Shown piece after piece: positions 9,936 to 18,700 of a DNA stretch of 57,722 nucleotides (the stretch's first letter is position 1; each line of letters begins with the position of its first letter). The position numbers and the translations under genes are program-made. The DNA lies in the NCBI GenBank assembly GCA_964454335.1, contig CAYVVT010000019.1, positions 1 to 57,722 of the forward strand. The letters are read 5' to 3'. Origin of the DNA: CAYVVT01 sp964454335 (GTDB taxonomy: Bacteria > Fidelibacterota > UBA8477 > JABMPR01). The notes under the pieces are model-generated. The model searched no databases. It was not told where the DNA came from and was given only the letters and a program-made list of their open reading frames with translations.

Positions 9936-11288
9936 ATGAAGATCGACCGTATAGAATTGTACTACATCAAGATTCCGCTGGAAGACCGCAAACCAGGATT
10001 CTTTGCCCAACCCAATTATTTCAATCCAAGCTGGATCCCGGGATTCCGACAGTCTGAGATGCGCTGCTACCTTCTCAAACTGGGTACTGATGAAGGTATC
10101 GAAGGCTATTCAGCCATGCCTGCCATGGGTCTGGAACGCAAGGGGCTGGGATCCATCATGGGTAATTATCTCATGGGGCTTAATCCTCTGGATCTGCGCC
10201 TCATGAACCAACGCATCCAGGAATTCTCCTATATCGGCATGCGTAACAGCTGGATCGATACCGCCATCTGGGACATCATCGGCAAATCCCGCGAAAAGCC
10301 TCTGTGGAAGGTACTGGGTGGCAGTGGTGGCTGCGTCTATCCATACATGTCCTCGGGTGCAACCCATGACCATGATCCGGTGAAAAGTAGAGAACTTGCT
10401 GACCACGCACTCGAACAGGGATTCCGGGGCCTGAAGTTGAGGACCAAAGGTACGGATATACAACCCATGCTGGAATACGTGGGAGCCGCACGCAGCGCTG
10501 CAGGAGATGAGCTTGACCTGATGGTGGATGCCAACCAGGGCTGGCCGGTGGACCTCATCGACGAGACACCCAAATGGGACCTGTCTTTCGCTACCGAATT
10601 CGCCTGCGGTCTGGAACAGTACGATGTGAAATGGCTGGAGGAGCCCCTGAACCGCGGGAATTTCGAAGGTCTGGCCGAACTCCGCAGGAATACGCATACC
10701 CCCATCGCGGGTGGTGAATTGAATTCAAGCTGGCGTGATTTCAAAACCATGCTGGACCTGGGTAGTCTGGACATCTATCAGCCCGATGCGGTGATGGCCG
10801 GTGGATCCTATGCCGGCGGCATCACCGTGGTGTCCTGGCTGATCCGTGAGATCCGCAAACGCAATCAGCGGGAAGACGATGCACAGAAGCTCAAGTTCTG
10901 TCCGCATACCTGGACCACGGGATTAGGCTTTGCAGTGGCTCTCCAGCTCATCGGGGTCATCCCGCAGGAAGAACGCGGCTTACTGGAATATCCCCTGGAA
11001 GGGCATTGGAAACCCGAGGCCTGGTCGCGTTTTATCAAAGGTGGTTTCCCTCTCGGTGACGATGGCCGCATACAGATCCCTGATGGACCCGGACTGGGGG
11101 TCGAGATCGATTGGGATGTTGTACACCGTTTTGGGAAGCGGATCTATAAGGGCACTCCGGGAAATGTATCCCTGGGAGCCCTGCGGGACAGAGGGCTGAA
11201 ACAGGCTCTATATCTCAAAGAGAAGAAGGCCGTACAATTTGAAAGATCCGCTGCCGCAGACTTCGAACCACCAGAGCCGCCCTTCTGA
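9936..11288 (+). CDS. Enolase-superfamily (mandelate racemase type) sugar-acid dehydratase or racemase
   Basis: A 450-residue enolase-superfamily enzyme with a capping domain and a TIM barrel. The metal ligands are visible in MVDANQGW (Asp198), WLEEP (Glu235/236) and IAGGE (Glu261). The His-Asp dyad of the mandelate racemase subgroup is present in FCPHTW (His324) and YQPDAV (Asp284). At the second-strand acid/base position the motif is K167-L-R169 rather than the common KxK, and K171 follows. The superfamily abstracts a proton alpha to a carboxylate, usually to dehydrate sugar acids. The substrate is unknown. A strong site (AGAGGAGG) precedes the ATG. A convergent BASS-type transporter lies 38 bases away and might carry a related organic anion. 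Confidence 0.88.
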   Translation: MKIDRIELYYIKIPLEDRKPGFFAQPNYFNPSWIPGFRQSEMRCYLLKLGTDEGIEGYSAMPAMGLERKGLGSIMGNYLMGLNPLDLRLMNQRIQEFSYIGMRNSWIDTAIWDIIGKSREKPLWKVLGGSGGCVYPYMSSGATHDHDPVKSRELADHALEQGFRGLKLRTKGTDIQPMLEYVGAARSAAGDELDLMVDANQGWPVDLIDETPKWDLSFATEFACGLEQYDVKWLEEPLNRGNFEGLAELRRNTHTPIAGGELNSSWRDFKTMLDLGSLDIYQPDAVMAGGSYAGGITVVSWLIREIRKRNQREDDAQKLKFCPHTWTTGLGFAVALQLIGVIPQEERGLLEYPLEGHWKPEAWSRFIKGGFPLGDDGRIQIPDGPGLGVEIDWDVVHRFGKRIYKGTPGNVSLGALRDRGLKQALYLKEKKAVQFERSAAADFEPPEPPF

Positions 11289-11297
11289 TAGGAGTAC

Positions 11298-11319
11298 CTT
11301 CTGAGGTTTAGTTCAGAAG
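11298..11319. terminator. Candidate hairpin terminator between convergent genes
   Basis: A 7-bp perfect stem (CTTCTGA at 11298-11304, TCAGAAG at 11313-11319) with an 8-base loop lies in the 38-base gap between the enolase-type gene and the convergent transporter. There is no good T-tract, so its role is inferred. Confidence 0.4.
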
Positions 11320-11326
11320 CAAATAC

Positions 11327-12202
11327 CTACCCTGCGCTGAAGCGGGCATGGATCCATTTCACATAGCCGAAGACGATGGGCAGACACACGATGTACATCA
11401 GGATCCCGTACACACCAGAAGGCAGGCTCAATACGGACAAGCCCTCTCCGCCCGGTATAATGAGATTGCCAACGGCGATGCCTACTGTGGCATTCTGTAT
11501 TCCGGTAGCAATGGAGACCGAGACGGCCTGAGGCTCACTCATTCTGAAAAGATGCGCACTGCCGTAGCCCAGCAACAACATCACGACGATCAGAGTTACG
11601 ATGCTGGGACCCAGGACGGTCACGTTATTGATAAAGGCTTCCCACTCACTGGCCAGCGCACCAATGACAATGAGCACAAAAAGAATAGCCGAGATCTTGC
11701 TGGCCTTGGGTTCGAATGATCGCGTGAAGTTCTCGGCTTTGTGGTGGATCACCAGGCCGATGATGACCGGGATGGCGGTGATGAGGAACATGGTGATCCC
11801 CAGTTTCAGCACATTGATGGGCGGTGCATCTGCGCCCATGAAATGATGGACGGAGAATCCCGTGATCAGCGGGAGGGTGATGACGGTTGCAATACTCACC
11901 ACAGCGGTATATGAAATGGACAACGCCGTATCACCTTTCGCCAGCTTGGTGATGATGTTTGAGGTGACACCTCCAGGGCAGCAGGCCAGTATCATCAATC
12001 CCACTGCCATTTCCGCTGAGATCCCGAAAAGGGCAATAAGACCGAAGGCAACCAGCGGCAGTAATACCATCTGGTTCAGGATGCCGACGGTAAACGCCTT
12101 TGGCCGCCGGGCCACATTCTTGAAATCGTTCAGCGTGAGCCCAAGACCCAGGCTGAACATGATGAAGACCAGGGATAGCGGGAGGATAATGTCGATGATC
12201 AT
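11327..12202 (-). CDS. Bile acid:sodium symporter (BASS) family transporter
   Basis: An inner-membrane transporter of about 291 residues with roughly ten hydrophobic segments. Family marks are FSLGLGLTLNDF near the N-terminus, LACCPGGVTSNIITKLAKGDTALS in the first crossing helix, and SIATGIQNATVGIAV in the second crossing region. The ATG at 12200-12202 is chosen because GGAG lies six bases upstream and the protein then opens directly in helix 1; an upstream ATG at 12238 would add 12 polar residues. BASS proteins move organic anions with sodium. The cargo is not predictable. It is convergent with the enolase-type gene and divergent from the histidine kinase. Confidence 0.88.
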   Translation of the reverse strand: MIIDIILPLSLVFIMFSLGLGLTLNDFKNVARRPKAFTVGILNQMVLLPLVAFGLIALFGISAEMAVGLMILACCPGGVTSNIITKLAKGDTALSISYTAVVSIATVITLPLITGFSVHHFMGADAPPINVLKLGITMFLITAIPVIIGLVIHHKAENFTRSFEPKASKISAILFVLIVIGALASEWEAFINNVTVLGPSIVTLIVVMLLLGYGSAHLFRMSEPQAVSVSIATGIQNATVGIAVGNLIIPGGEGLSVLSLPSGVYGILMYIVCLPIVFGYVKWIHARFSAG

Positions 12203-12575
12203 AGCTGACTCCGTGGTTGGGTATAGGCGATCATGCAAGACCGACCTGTGATGCCGTTCCTAGATATTTTGGATAACTGTCCAACTTATATGTTTCTGCT
12301 TAGAGGAGAATAACTTTTTGTGGCTGTCGGTGTAATATCCAATTATCGTGTAGTTTGTTTTTCTCCCCTTAAAGCTTGATTTTCTATATATTTAGATCGA
12401 TCGAGATGAAATCGGGGGCCGTCTCATTGTTGATCACATCGGACACTTGCCAGCTATCAGTTAACACGCCCACCATGATTGAGGAAGATTCTCAGCCAGA
12501 GCATCTATCCTCCGAATTCATATCAAGCTTAATATTAAAATGCACTATGCGTTCAGTAATCGGTGAGGACTCAAG
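12203..12575. other. Divergent intergenic region, A+T-rich
   Basis: This 373-base gap separates the divergent transporter and histidine kinase genes, so it should hold promoters for both. The middle part (about 12255-12400) is clearly richer in A and T than the flanking genes. I could not pick out a convincing -35/-10 pair. A 70-residue open frame at 12376-12588 has no start signal or family look and is not called. Confidence 0.4.
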
Positions 12576-13952
12576 ATGGACATTCTAGGGATCAGTACAA
12601 CCACCATCAGTACCCAGGAGCTTTTCTATTCAAAGCAGGAGCAGAGTGAGATCCAGGTGAATTACCTCAGGATGACCATCGCATTCGTCCTGTTCATTGT
12701 AATGTATTCAGTACGGGGAGAGGCACTTTCCAGATCCTTTCAAGCTGAGCTCATCGGAATTGCGATCGTCTTCCTCTCCGGGGCAATTGCCCTTCTGTAC
12801 ATCAAGTTCATTGGGTATCAACGGTGGATAAAATACATCATAACCATACTGGACATACTGATCCTGACCGGTGTGCAATACGCGTTCGGCGGATTCAACA
12901 CATTTAAATCCAATGCCTTTCTGATCTATTTTCTGATCCTGGGTATGACCTCATTGAGATTCTCCACCAGACTTACCATTTTCAGCGGCATTCTATGCCT
13001 GTTTTGTTATATCGGATTGTATGTGCAGGCTATCATTGCACATTCAATAGAACTGGGGACGATCCAGGAGTCCTTAGTATCCAGCCGCGTGAGTGGTACA
13101 AACATCATCTTGAACATCATATTTTTCTCTGCGTTTTATTTCGTACTGGTCTATACCAGCAGAGGATACCACAATCTGGTCGTATCCTCGGTTGAAAAGG
13201 AAACAGAGCAGCTACGAGATAAACATGAACGGGAGAACAAGCTGAAATCCAATTTCATGGCCAACATGTCGCATGAGATACGCACACCGCTGAACTCTAT
13301 CATGGGTTTTACCCAACAGATGGAATACGATCTGCAGGACCGGCTGAAACCGGATGAACAGGATTATTTCAGATACATTAAGAAGAGCAGCCGAAGGCTG
13401 ATGCAGACGGTACACAAGATCCTGGACATCTCTCAAATTGAATCAGGGGAATACAATCAGGAGTTCAGTGAACTGAAGTTGGGCGAATTGATCGATCAGG
13501 TTTACAGGGAACATGAATCTAAAGCTGAGAAGAAGGAATTGAACTTTCAGCTGAACCTTTCGATGGATTATGACCACGTCAATGCTGATGAATATGCCAT
13601 CGTCAATGCCCTGTCAAACTTGGTGGACAACGCCATCAAGTATACGGAAAGAGGTGAAGTAGAGATCAGGGCCTGGAACCAGGATGACTATATCTTCGTC
13701 ATGATAAGAGATACCGGGAGAGGTATCTCGCCTGAGTATCGGAAGCGGATGTTCGAACCCTTCTCACAGGAAAGTGAGGGCTATACGAAACGATTTCAGG
13801 GTGTGGGTCTGGGTCTAGCGCTGACCAAGAGATATCTGGATCTGAACTTTGTTGACATAGACCTGGAGAGTCGCAAAGATGAAGGTACCTCCTTCACATT
13901 GCGGTTCAATCCCGCAACCATAGGGAACGTCAGAACCCTGGATCCGCAGTAA
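12576..13952 (+). CDS. Membrane-bound sensor histidine kinase
   Basis: A 458-residue sensor kinase. Residues 30-210 hold about six hydrophobic segments with no large extracytoplasmic domain, so it may sense something in or near the membrane. A short coiled linker follows (about 210-225), then the dimerisation domain with the phosphorylated His about 231 (MSHEIRTPLNS), and the ATPase domain with N box NALSNLVDNAIKY (about 345), DTGRGIS (about 381) and GVGLGLAL (about 410). A GAGGA site precedes the ATG. The receiver-only gene starts 12 bases downstream, so the pair forms a two-component system. The kinase core is strikingly like that of the hybrid kinase at 26137-29019, including the shared FSQESEGYTK stretch. 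Confidence 0.93.
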   Translation: MDILGISTTTISTQELFYSKQEQSEIQVNYLRMTIAFVLFIVMYSVRGEALSRSFQAELIGIAIVFLSGAIALLYIKFIGYQRWIKYIITILDILILTGVQYAFGGFNTFKSNAFLIYFLILGMTSLRFSTRLTIFSGILCLFCYIGLYVQAIIAHSIELGTIQESLVSSRVSGTNIILNIIFFSAFYFVLVYTSRGYHNLVVSSVEKETEQLRDKHERENKLKSNFMANMSHEIRTPLNSIMGFTQQMEYDLQDRLKPDEQDYFRYIKKSSRRLMQTVHKILDISQIESGEYNQEFSELKLGELIDQVYREHESKAEKKELNFQLNLSMDYDHVNADEYAIVNALSNLVDNAIKYTERGEVEIRAWNQDDYIFVMIRDTGRGISPEYRKRMFEPFSQESEGYTKRFQGVGLGLALTKRYLDLNFVDIDLESRKDEGTSFTLRFNPATIGNVRTLDPQ

Positions 13953-13964
13953 GGAGCCTTTCTG

Positions 13965-14348
13965 ATGATAGCTGAGCGAGAGTCGATCAAGCAGATCCTG
14001 GTGGTAGAGGATGATGTGCTTTCCCAACTTCTGATGAAAACAACGCTGAAAGAAAAATATACCGTCTTCTTTGCCGAATCTGTCCGGCTCGCAAAAGACC
14101 AGCTTAAGCGAAACAAGATCAACCTGATACTTCTTGACCTCTCTCTAACAGGAGATGAGAATGGCCTTGATCTTGTAGGCTTCACAAGGAGTGATCCCCG
14201 CTATACGGAAGTTCCCATCCTTGCGCTAACCGCCCATGCCTACGCATCAGATCGTGAGAACTGTCTTGCAGCAGGATGTGATGATTACATTGCCAAGCCC
14301 TTTGACAGGGCGGATCTACTTAGCAGAATGGAGGAGTTGCTTGCTTAG
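13965..14348 (+). CDS. Single-domain response regulator (receiver only)
   Basis: A 127-residue CheY-like receiver with acidic pocket VVEDD, phosphorylation site Asp58 (ILLDLSL), a Thr in LALTAHAY and the conserved Lys in AKPFD. It has no output domain, so it must act through protein contacts or as a phosphate relay. It starts 12 bases after the histidine kinase gene and is its likely partner. Its sequence around LLDLSLTGDENG and LTAHAYASDRENCLAAGC matches the C-terminal receiver of the hybrid kinase at 26137-29019, so the kinase/receiver pair here looks like a split version of that protein. Confidence 0.93.
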   Translation: MIAERESIKQILVVEDDVLSQLLMKTTLKEKYTVFFAESVRLAKDQLKRNKINLILLDLSLTGDENGLDLVGFTRSDPRYTEVPILALTAHAYASDRENCLAAGCDDYIAKPFDRADLLSRMEELLA

Positions 14349-14371
14349 AATACTCAGTTCGATTCTAAGCA
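14342..14371 (+). terminator. Candidate terminator hairpin overlapping the receiver stop codon
   Basis: A perfect 10-bp stem (TGCTTAGAAT at 14342-14351, ATTCTAAGCA at 14362-14371) with a 10-base loop. The stop codon of the receiver gene lies inside the left arm. The following bases are GAACTTCATT, a poor T-tract. It may end or protect the kinase/receiver transcript. Confidence 0.5.
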
Positions 14372-14510
14372 GAACTTCATTATGTCCAAAACTGATCCAT
14401 GTAGCTGGATATCAAGATCCTGGCGAAAACCATCCCCGTCGTCCTGTGGCGCAGGCGCTCATACTGATCACCTGACGCCTCAATAAATCCCTGGCATCCT
14501 TCCCGGGCAC

Positions 14511-15764
14511 ATGCGAAGATTCAGCGTGCAATCCAGAGTACTCATCGCACTCATCGTACTTTGCTTCATCACCGTGATGCCGCAGGTCCGCGGCTGGAAT
14601 GAAGCCAGTCGCATGGCCCTCACCCAGGCCCTGGTGGAGGATCATTCATTCAGTATTGATAATTCAGTGTTCGCTGACACAGGCGACAAGGTGTTCATCG
14701 AAGGGCGATATTATTCTGATAAACCTCCGTTCCCTTCAATGTTTGCCGCAATAGTCTATCTACCGGTGCACGCGCTGGATCTTGAACTCGACTATGGTTG
14801 GAATGCAGCCTATTACCTGGTCATCCTTCTTACAGTTAAGGTTTTCTGGATCTTCGGCTTGCTGGCCTTTAATGGCAGCCTGCAATTCACCCACATTAAT
14901 GATCGTCACCGACTTATCCTGGTCTTGGCACTGGGACTGGGTTCCCTCTATCTGACCTGGTCATCCACCTTCAACAACCATATCCTGGCGGCTGCCTCCC
15001 TGTCCATAGCCCTTTATTACTGGCTCAGATCCAGATTTGAGCAAACAAGGTCTGCTCTGCCCGTATCAGGCTTTTTCCTATTGCTGGCTGCCTGCATGGA
15101 TCTGCCCACCGGTATCTTCTATCTCGGCTTTCTTCTGGTCCTATTGATCCAGCGCCGATCCCTGCAAGCCATTGGTCTGTTCCTGCTTCCCCTGACGGTT
15201 ACGGTGATCCCCTACATGCTGATCAATTACAGTATATCCGGGAGCATCCTGCCGGTTCAGTGGCACCAGGAGCATTTCAATTTCCCTGGCTCGGTCTGGG
15301 TCGACACTGGATCTCGGATCAATTCACCGCTTGAGACCCTGAGTTATGGGCTCAATTCGCTGGTAGGCCTGCGCGGATTCATCATTTACAATCCGCTCCT
15401 GTTTATAGCGTTCGTGATGCTCTATCGGGAGTGGAGATCAACCACCGCATACAAAGCTGAAACGGTTGTGGTCTCGCTATGCAGCCTGGTGCTCATGATG
15501 TTCTATTTTGTTTTCACGTCCAATTACGGCGGTTGGAGCTACAGTATCCGCTGGTTCGTACCCCTCCTGCCCCTGCTCTACTTTTTCTTGTATGGTTTCT
15601 TTCAGGAGAATCAACCGGGACGGCAAAGAGTTTTTCTGGTTCTTGCCGGGATCTCAGTGATCATATCTGCCGTTGGACTTCTGAATCCCTGGGCCAGCTC
15701 AGAGTTGAGCAGTATTCCCTTCGTCAGCAACCTGCTGGCGCTCGCTAATTTTATATCCGGGTGA
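14511..15764 (+). CDS. Polytopic membrane protein, GT-C glycosyltransferase-like
   Basis: A 417-residue protein with about ten hydrophobic segments. The region after the first helix (about 25-75) reads NEASRMALTQALVEDHSFSI followed by TGDKVFIEGRYYSDKPPF, which resembles the first extracytoplasmic loop of GT-C (ArnT/PMT-like) glycosyltransferases that use lipid-linked sugars. Acidic residues in this loop (about Asp38 and Asp43) could be catalytic. It would act at the outer face of the inner membrane in glycan or lipid modification. It stands alone: the preceding receiver gene ends 162 bases earlier and the next gene is convergent. Confident as a membrane protein, less so for the activity. Confidence 0.7.
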   Translation: MRRFSVQSRVLIALIVLCFITVMPQVRGWNEASRMALTQALVEDHSFSIDNSVFADTGDKVFIEGRYYSDKPPFPSMFAAIVYLPVHALDLELDYGWNAAYYLVILLTVKVFWIFGLLAFNGSLQFTHINDRHRLILVLALGLGSLYLTWSSTFNNHILAAASLSIALYYWLRSRFEQTRSALPVSGFFLLLAACMDLPTGIFYLGFLLVLLIQRRSLQAIGLFLLPLTVTVIPYMLINYSISGSILPVQWHQEHFNFPGSVWVDTGSRINSPLETLSYGLNSLVGLRGFIIYNPLLFIAFVMLYREWRSTTAYKAETVVVSLCSLVLMMFYFVFTSNYGGWSYSIRWFVPLLPLLYFFLYGFFQENQPGRQRVFLVLAGISVIISAVGLLNPWASSELSSIPFVSNLLALANFISG

Positions 15765-15794
15765 TCTCGGGTATTTGCAGGTCGAGTAACGGTC

Positions 15795-18700
15795 TCATCC
15801 GTAGAGGATGTGATTTACCAGGGCTACCAGGTCCTGGACACCCAGGTTCCCATCTCCGTTCATATCCCCGGCTTCACTCTGGATCGGTTCAGGCTCCACG
15901 TGCCCCAGGATGATATTTACCAGCAATACGATGTCGGTAACACTCACTGAACCATCGAAATTGATGTCTCCTACAACATATTCCGTAAAAACGCGGACAT
16001 GGTCGGTCTTGGTCTCACTGATGGGATCCCCGTTCTCATCCAGCACTGTCAGGGTGACATCATAGATGCCTGCTTCCGTGTATGTGTGTACTGGATCCTG
16101 TTCCACGCTGATGTTCCCATCACCAAAGTCCCACTCCCACCAGCCTACCTGCCCGCTTGATCCATCGCTGCAGGTGACATCCAGCGGAACGAGTCCCAGG
16201 GTTTCTGAAACCGAGAAGTCTACGGATACTGATCCAGGGGTGTCGTAGAGCTTTACAGAGTATTCCACAGGCACTTCGGACACCATTGTGTTACTGCGCA
16301 CCTGGAGATAGTAGAAATCATTGGGACTGATGATGTCCGTGGCGCTTGAAAGGTCATCCCAATCGGTCCACTCAACCACGCTCACCTGGTCGAACCAGGA
16401 GCGAGCTTCACCGAAGGCGGGAACATCACTGTTCAGGCGGATATCAAAATATCCCGCATTCGATGGCACATTGGTCTCATTGTGATAGAATGTCCACCCG
16501 GTATCGCCATCCACACCTGCATTCACCGCGTGGGTGGTGATTGAACTCGACGTGGTACGGGTTGTATAGTACCGGATCTCGATGGTGACATCATCCCCGT
16601 TCTGGGTTTTGATGAACCCCTGCAGGCTGTGATCCTTTTCTGGATCGATCCTGATCCGGTTTTCCAGGTTGGTGACAATGTTATCACCTGCGCTGGAGCC
16701 TCGGCGGTGGGTGATGGACCAATCTCCGGATCTGGCTTCGGTGTAATCCAGCCACTCATCACCACTGTTCAGATTCCACTCGGTGCTGCCCTCAGGTTCC
16801 ATGTTGCCATACCAGATCAGTTCACGCCCCAGGCGGTAATGCCAGGCGCCCGGTCCGGGATTGTTCATGATGGAAGCAATACTGGCCAGTTCGTGCACTG
16901 GAACAGGGTCAGAGATCCAATATAGACCGTCCTGGTCGAGATGTGTCAGCTTGCGACACTGGATCTCGTTTACGGGCATGCTCAGCGTATCCAGATGGAC
17001 CCAGGCCCGACCACTTTCCCTGTTGACGTTCAGGTAGGTGTCCAGCTCCCGGGATCTTTGTGCCAGGTAGTCAAGGATGTGCAGACCCAGAGCCCCCTGC
17101 GCCTCGACAGGGATATAATCATCGATATAGACCGGCGTGACGCTGTAGCGATAGAACCCAGTCTCGTCCACCTCGGCATTCAGGATCACCGAGGGGAAGG
17201 TCTCATGATAATTCAGATCGAATACGAAATTACCCAGGGAATGAGCGATGAGCTTGCCGTTGTAGACCTCGAATCCCTGGATGATATGCGGATGATGCAC
17301 CACCACCAGGTCCGCCCCTGCATCAATGGCAAAATGCCTTATCTCGCGGTCCCACATGTGCGGTACATCAAGATCCGGTGAGTAGTTCTCATCCTCATCG
17401 GAAATGTCCTCAAGGTCCATGGATCTGACATCTTCCCTTGGTGCAATCCAGTCTTCAGGGTCGATGCCTGCTCCAAAATTCCCGGAATCATACCCGGCTC
17501 CTGGAGAGGAGGAGTATTCACTGCCGGCGTGCATTTCCATGACGATGAGGTCGGCAGTGGCAGTCACGGCCTCGATCTGTTCCTGCAGATAATAGGGTGT
17601 CATGTAGGCAAATCCGGGCTTGTTGTACCCGGCATTGAGATAGGGCTGAGCATTGTTGTACTGACCGGTGCGGTCGCAATTGGCCAGGAAGGCGATATTC
17701 ACTCCCTTGACGTTATGAAACAGGGGCAGGTAGGCCTCGTAGGAATCGGCTCCTGATCCGGAATGCCTGATACCGCTCTGATCAAGGGTAACCTGGGTTT
17801 GCTGAAGACCGTAGAGGTCGTAGTCCAGTGTGTGATTATTGGCCAGGGATACGATATCGATACCGGCGTGGGTCAGCCCAGCCACATTATCCGGGTGGCC
17901 CCGAAAGACCACGGATTTGGTAGGATGCGCCTCCCCACCGGTAGTGAGAGGGCATTCCAGGTTGGCGATAGTCACATCTGCAGCTTCCCCGAGAATGGGA
18001 ATTGTGGGTGTGAAGATGGCCTCCACACCCTCATTATCGATAATCCCGCCATCATCTTCGTAGCGCCGGGCCAGCATGATATCACCAACAAAATTCAGTT
18101 TGAGTGGAAAGCTGCTCTCACCGGGATCGATGTTGACCTGTATTGTGGCCTGGCCCCAGTGATCACTCTCATCCACTACCTGCAGGAGCACCGTGTAGGC
18201 GTGATCATCCTCCACCAGGTAGGTGTGCATGGGATGGGCTTCACTACTGCTGGTGCCATCTCCGAAATACCAGAAATACTGATAGGTGTCGCTGTCGGCA
18301 TCAGTGACGACACTGGTAAACTCCAGGTCTACGCTGCGCTGACCTTCAGGATTCCGGTAGATGCTGCCCCAGGTATACTCGATCTCGACCTCCGGGCTGT
18401 ATTCGATGATGGAGCTGATGTCCAGCAACTCATCGAAGTATATGGTGGAACTGGGATCCTCGTCGTGATCATTGATGTAGATGATCTCTGTGATGTCTGG
18501 GTAATAATCAAAACGGGCAAACCAATCATCGGCCACGGGCAGGGGGTACACAGTCCATTGATGGGTAGGAAAATAACCCTGGTATGCGGTGACCCATTCC
18601 TCGATGTCCAACTGCTCTGATCCGTTGAATGAATAGAAAAGATGATTAAGGGAATCAGCGAATCCGATACCCTGGATCTCCCCGGAAGTATGAATATAGC

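Noticed and set aside
12376..12588. 70-codon open frame before the histidine kinase
   Set aside because: It overlaps the kinase start in another frame and shows no protein-like pattern.
17763..18620. 285-codon open frame on the plus strand
   Set aside because: It lies entirely opposite the well-supported CapA/PKD gene and has no family resemblance or ribosome site.
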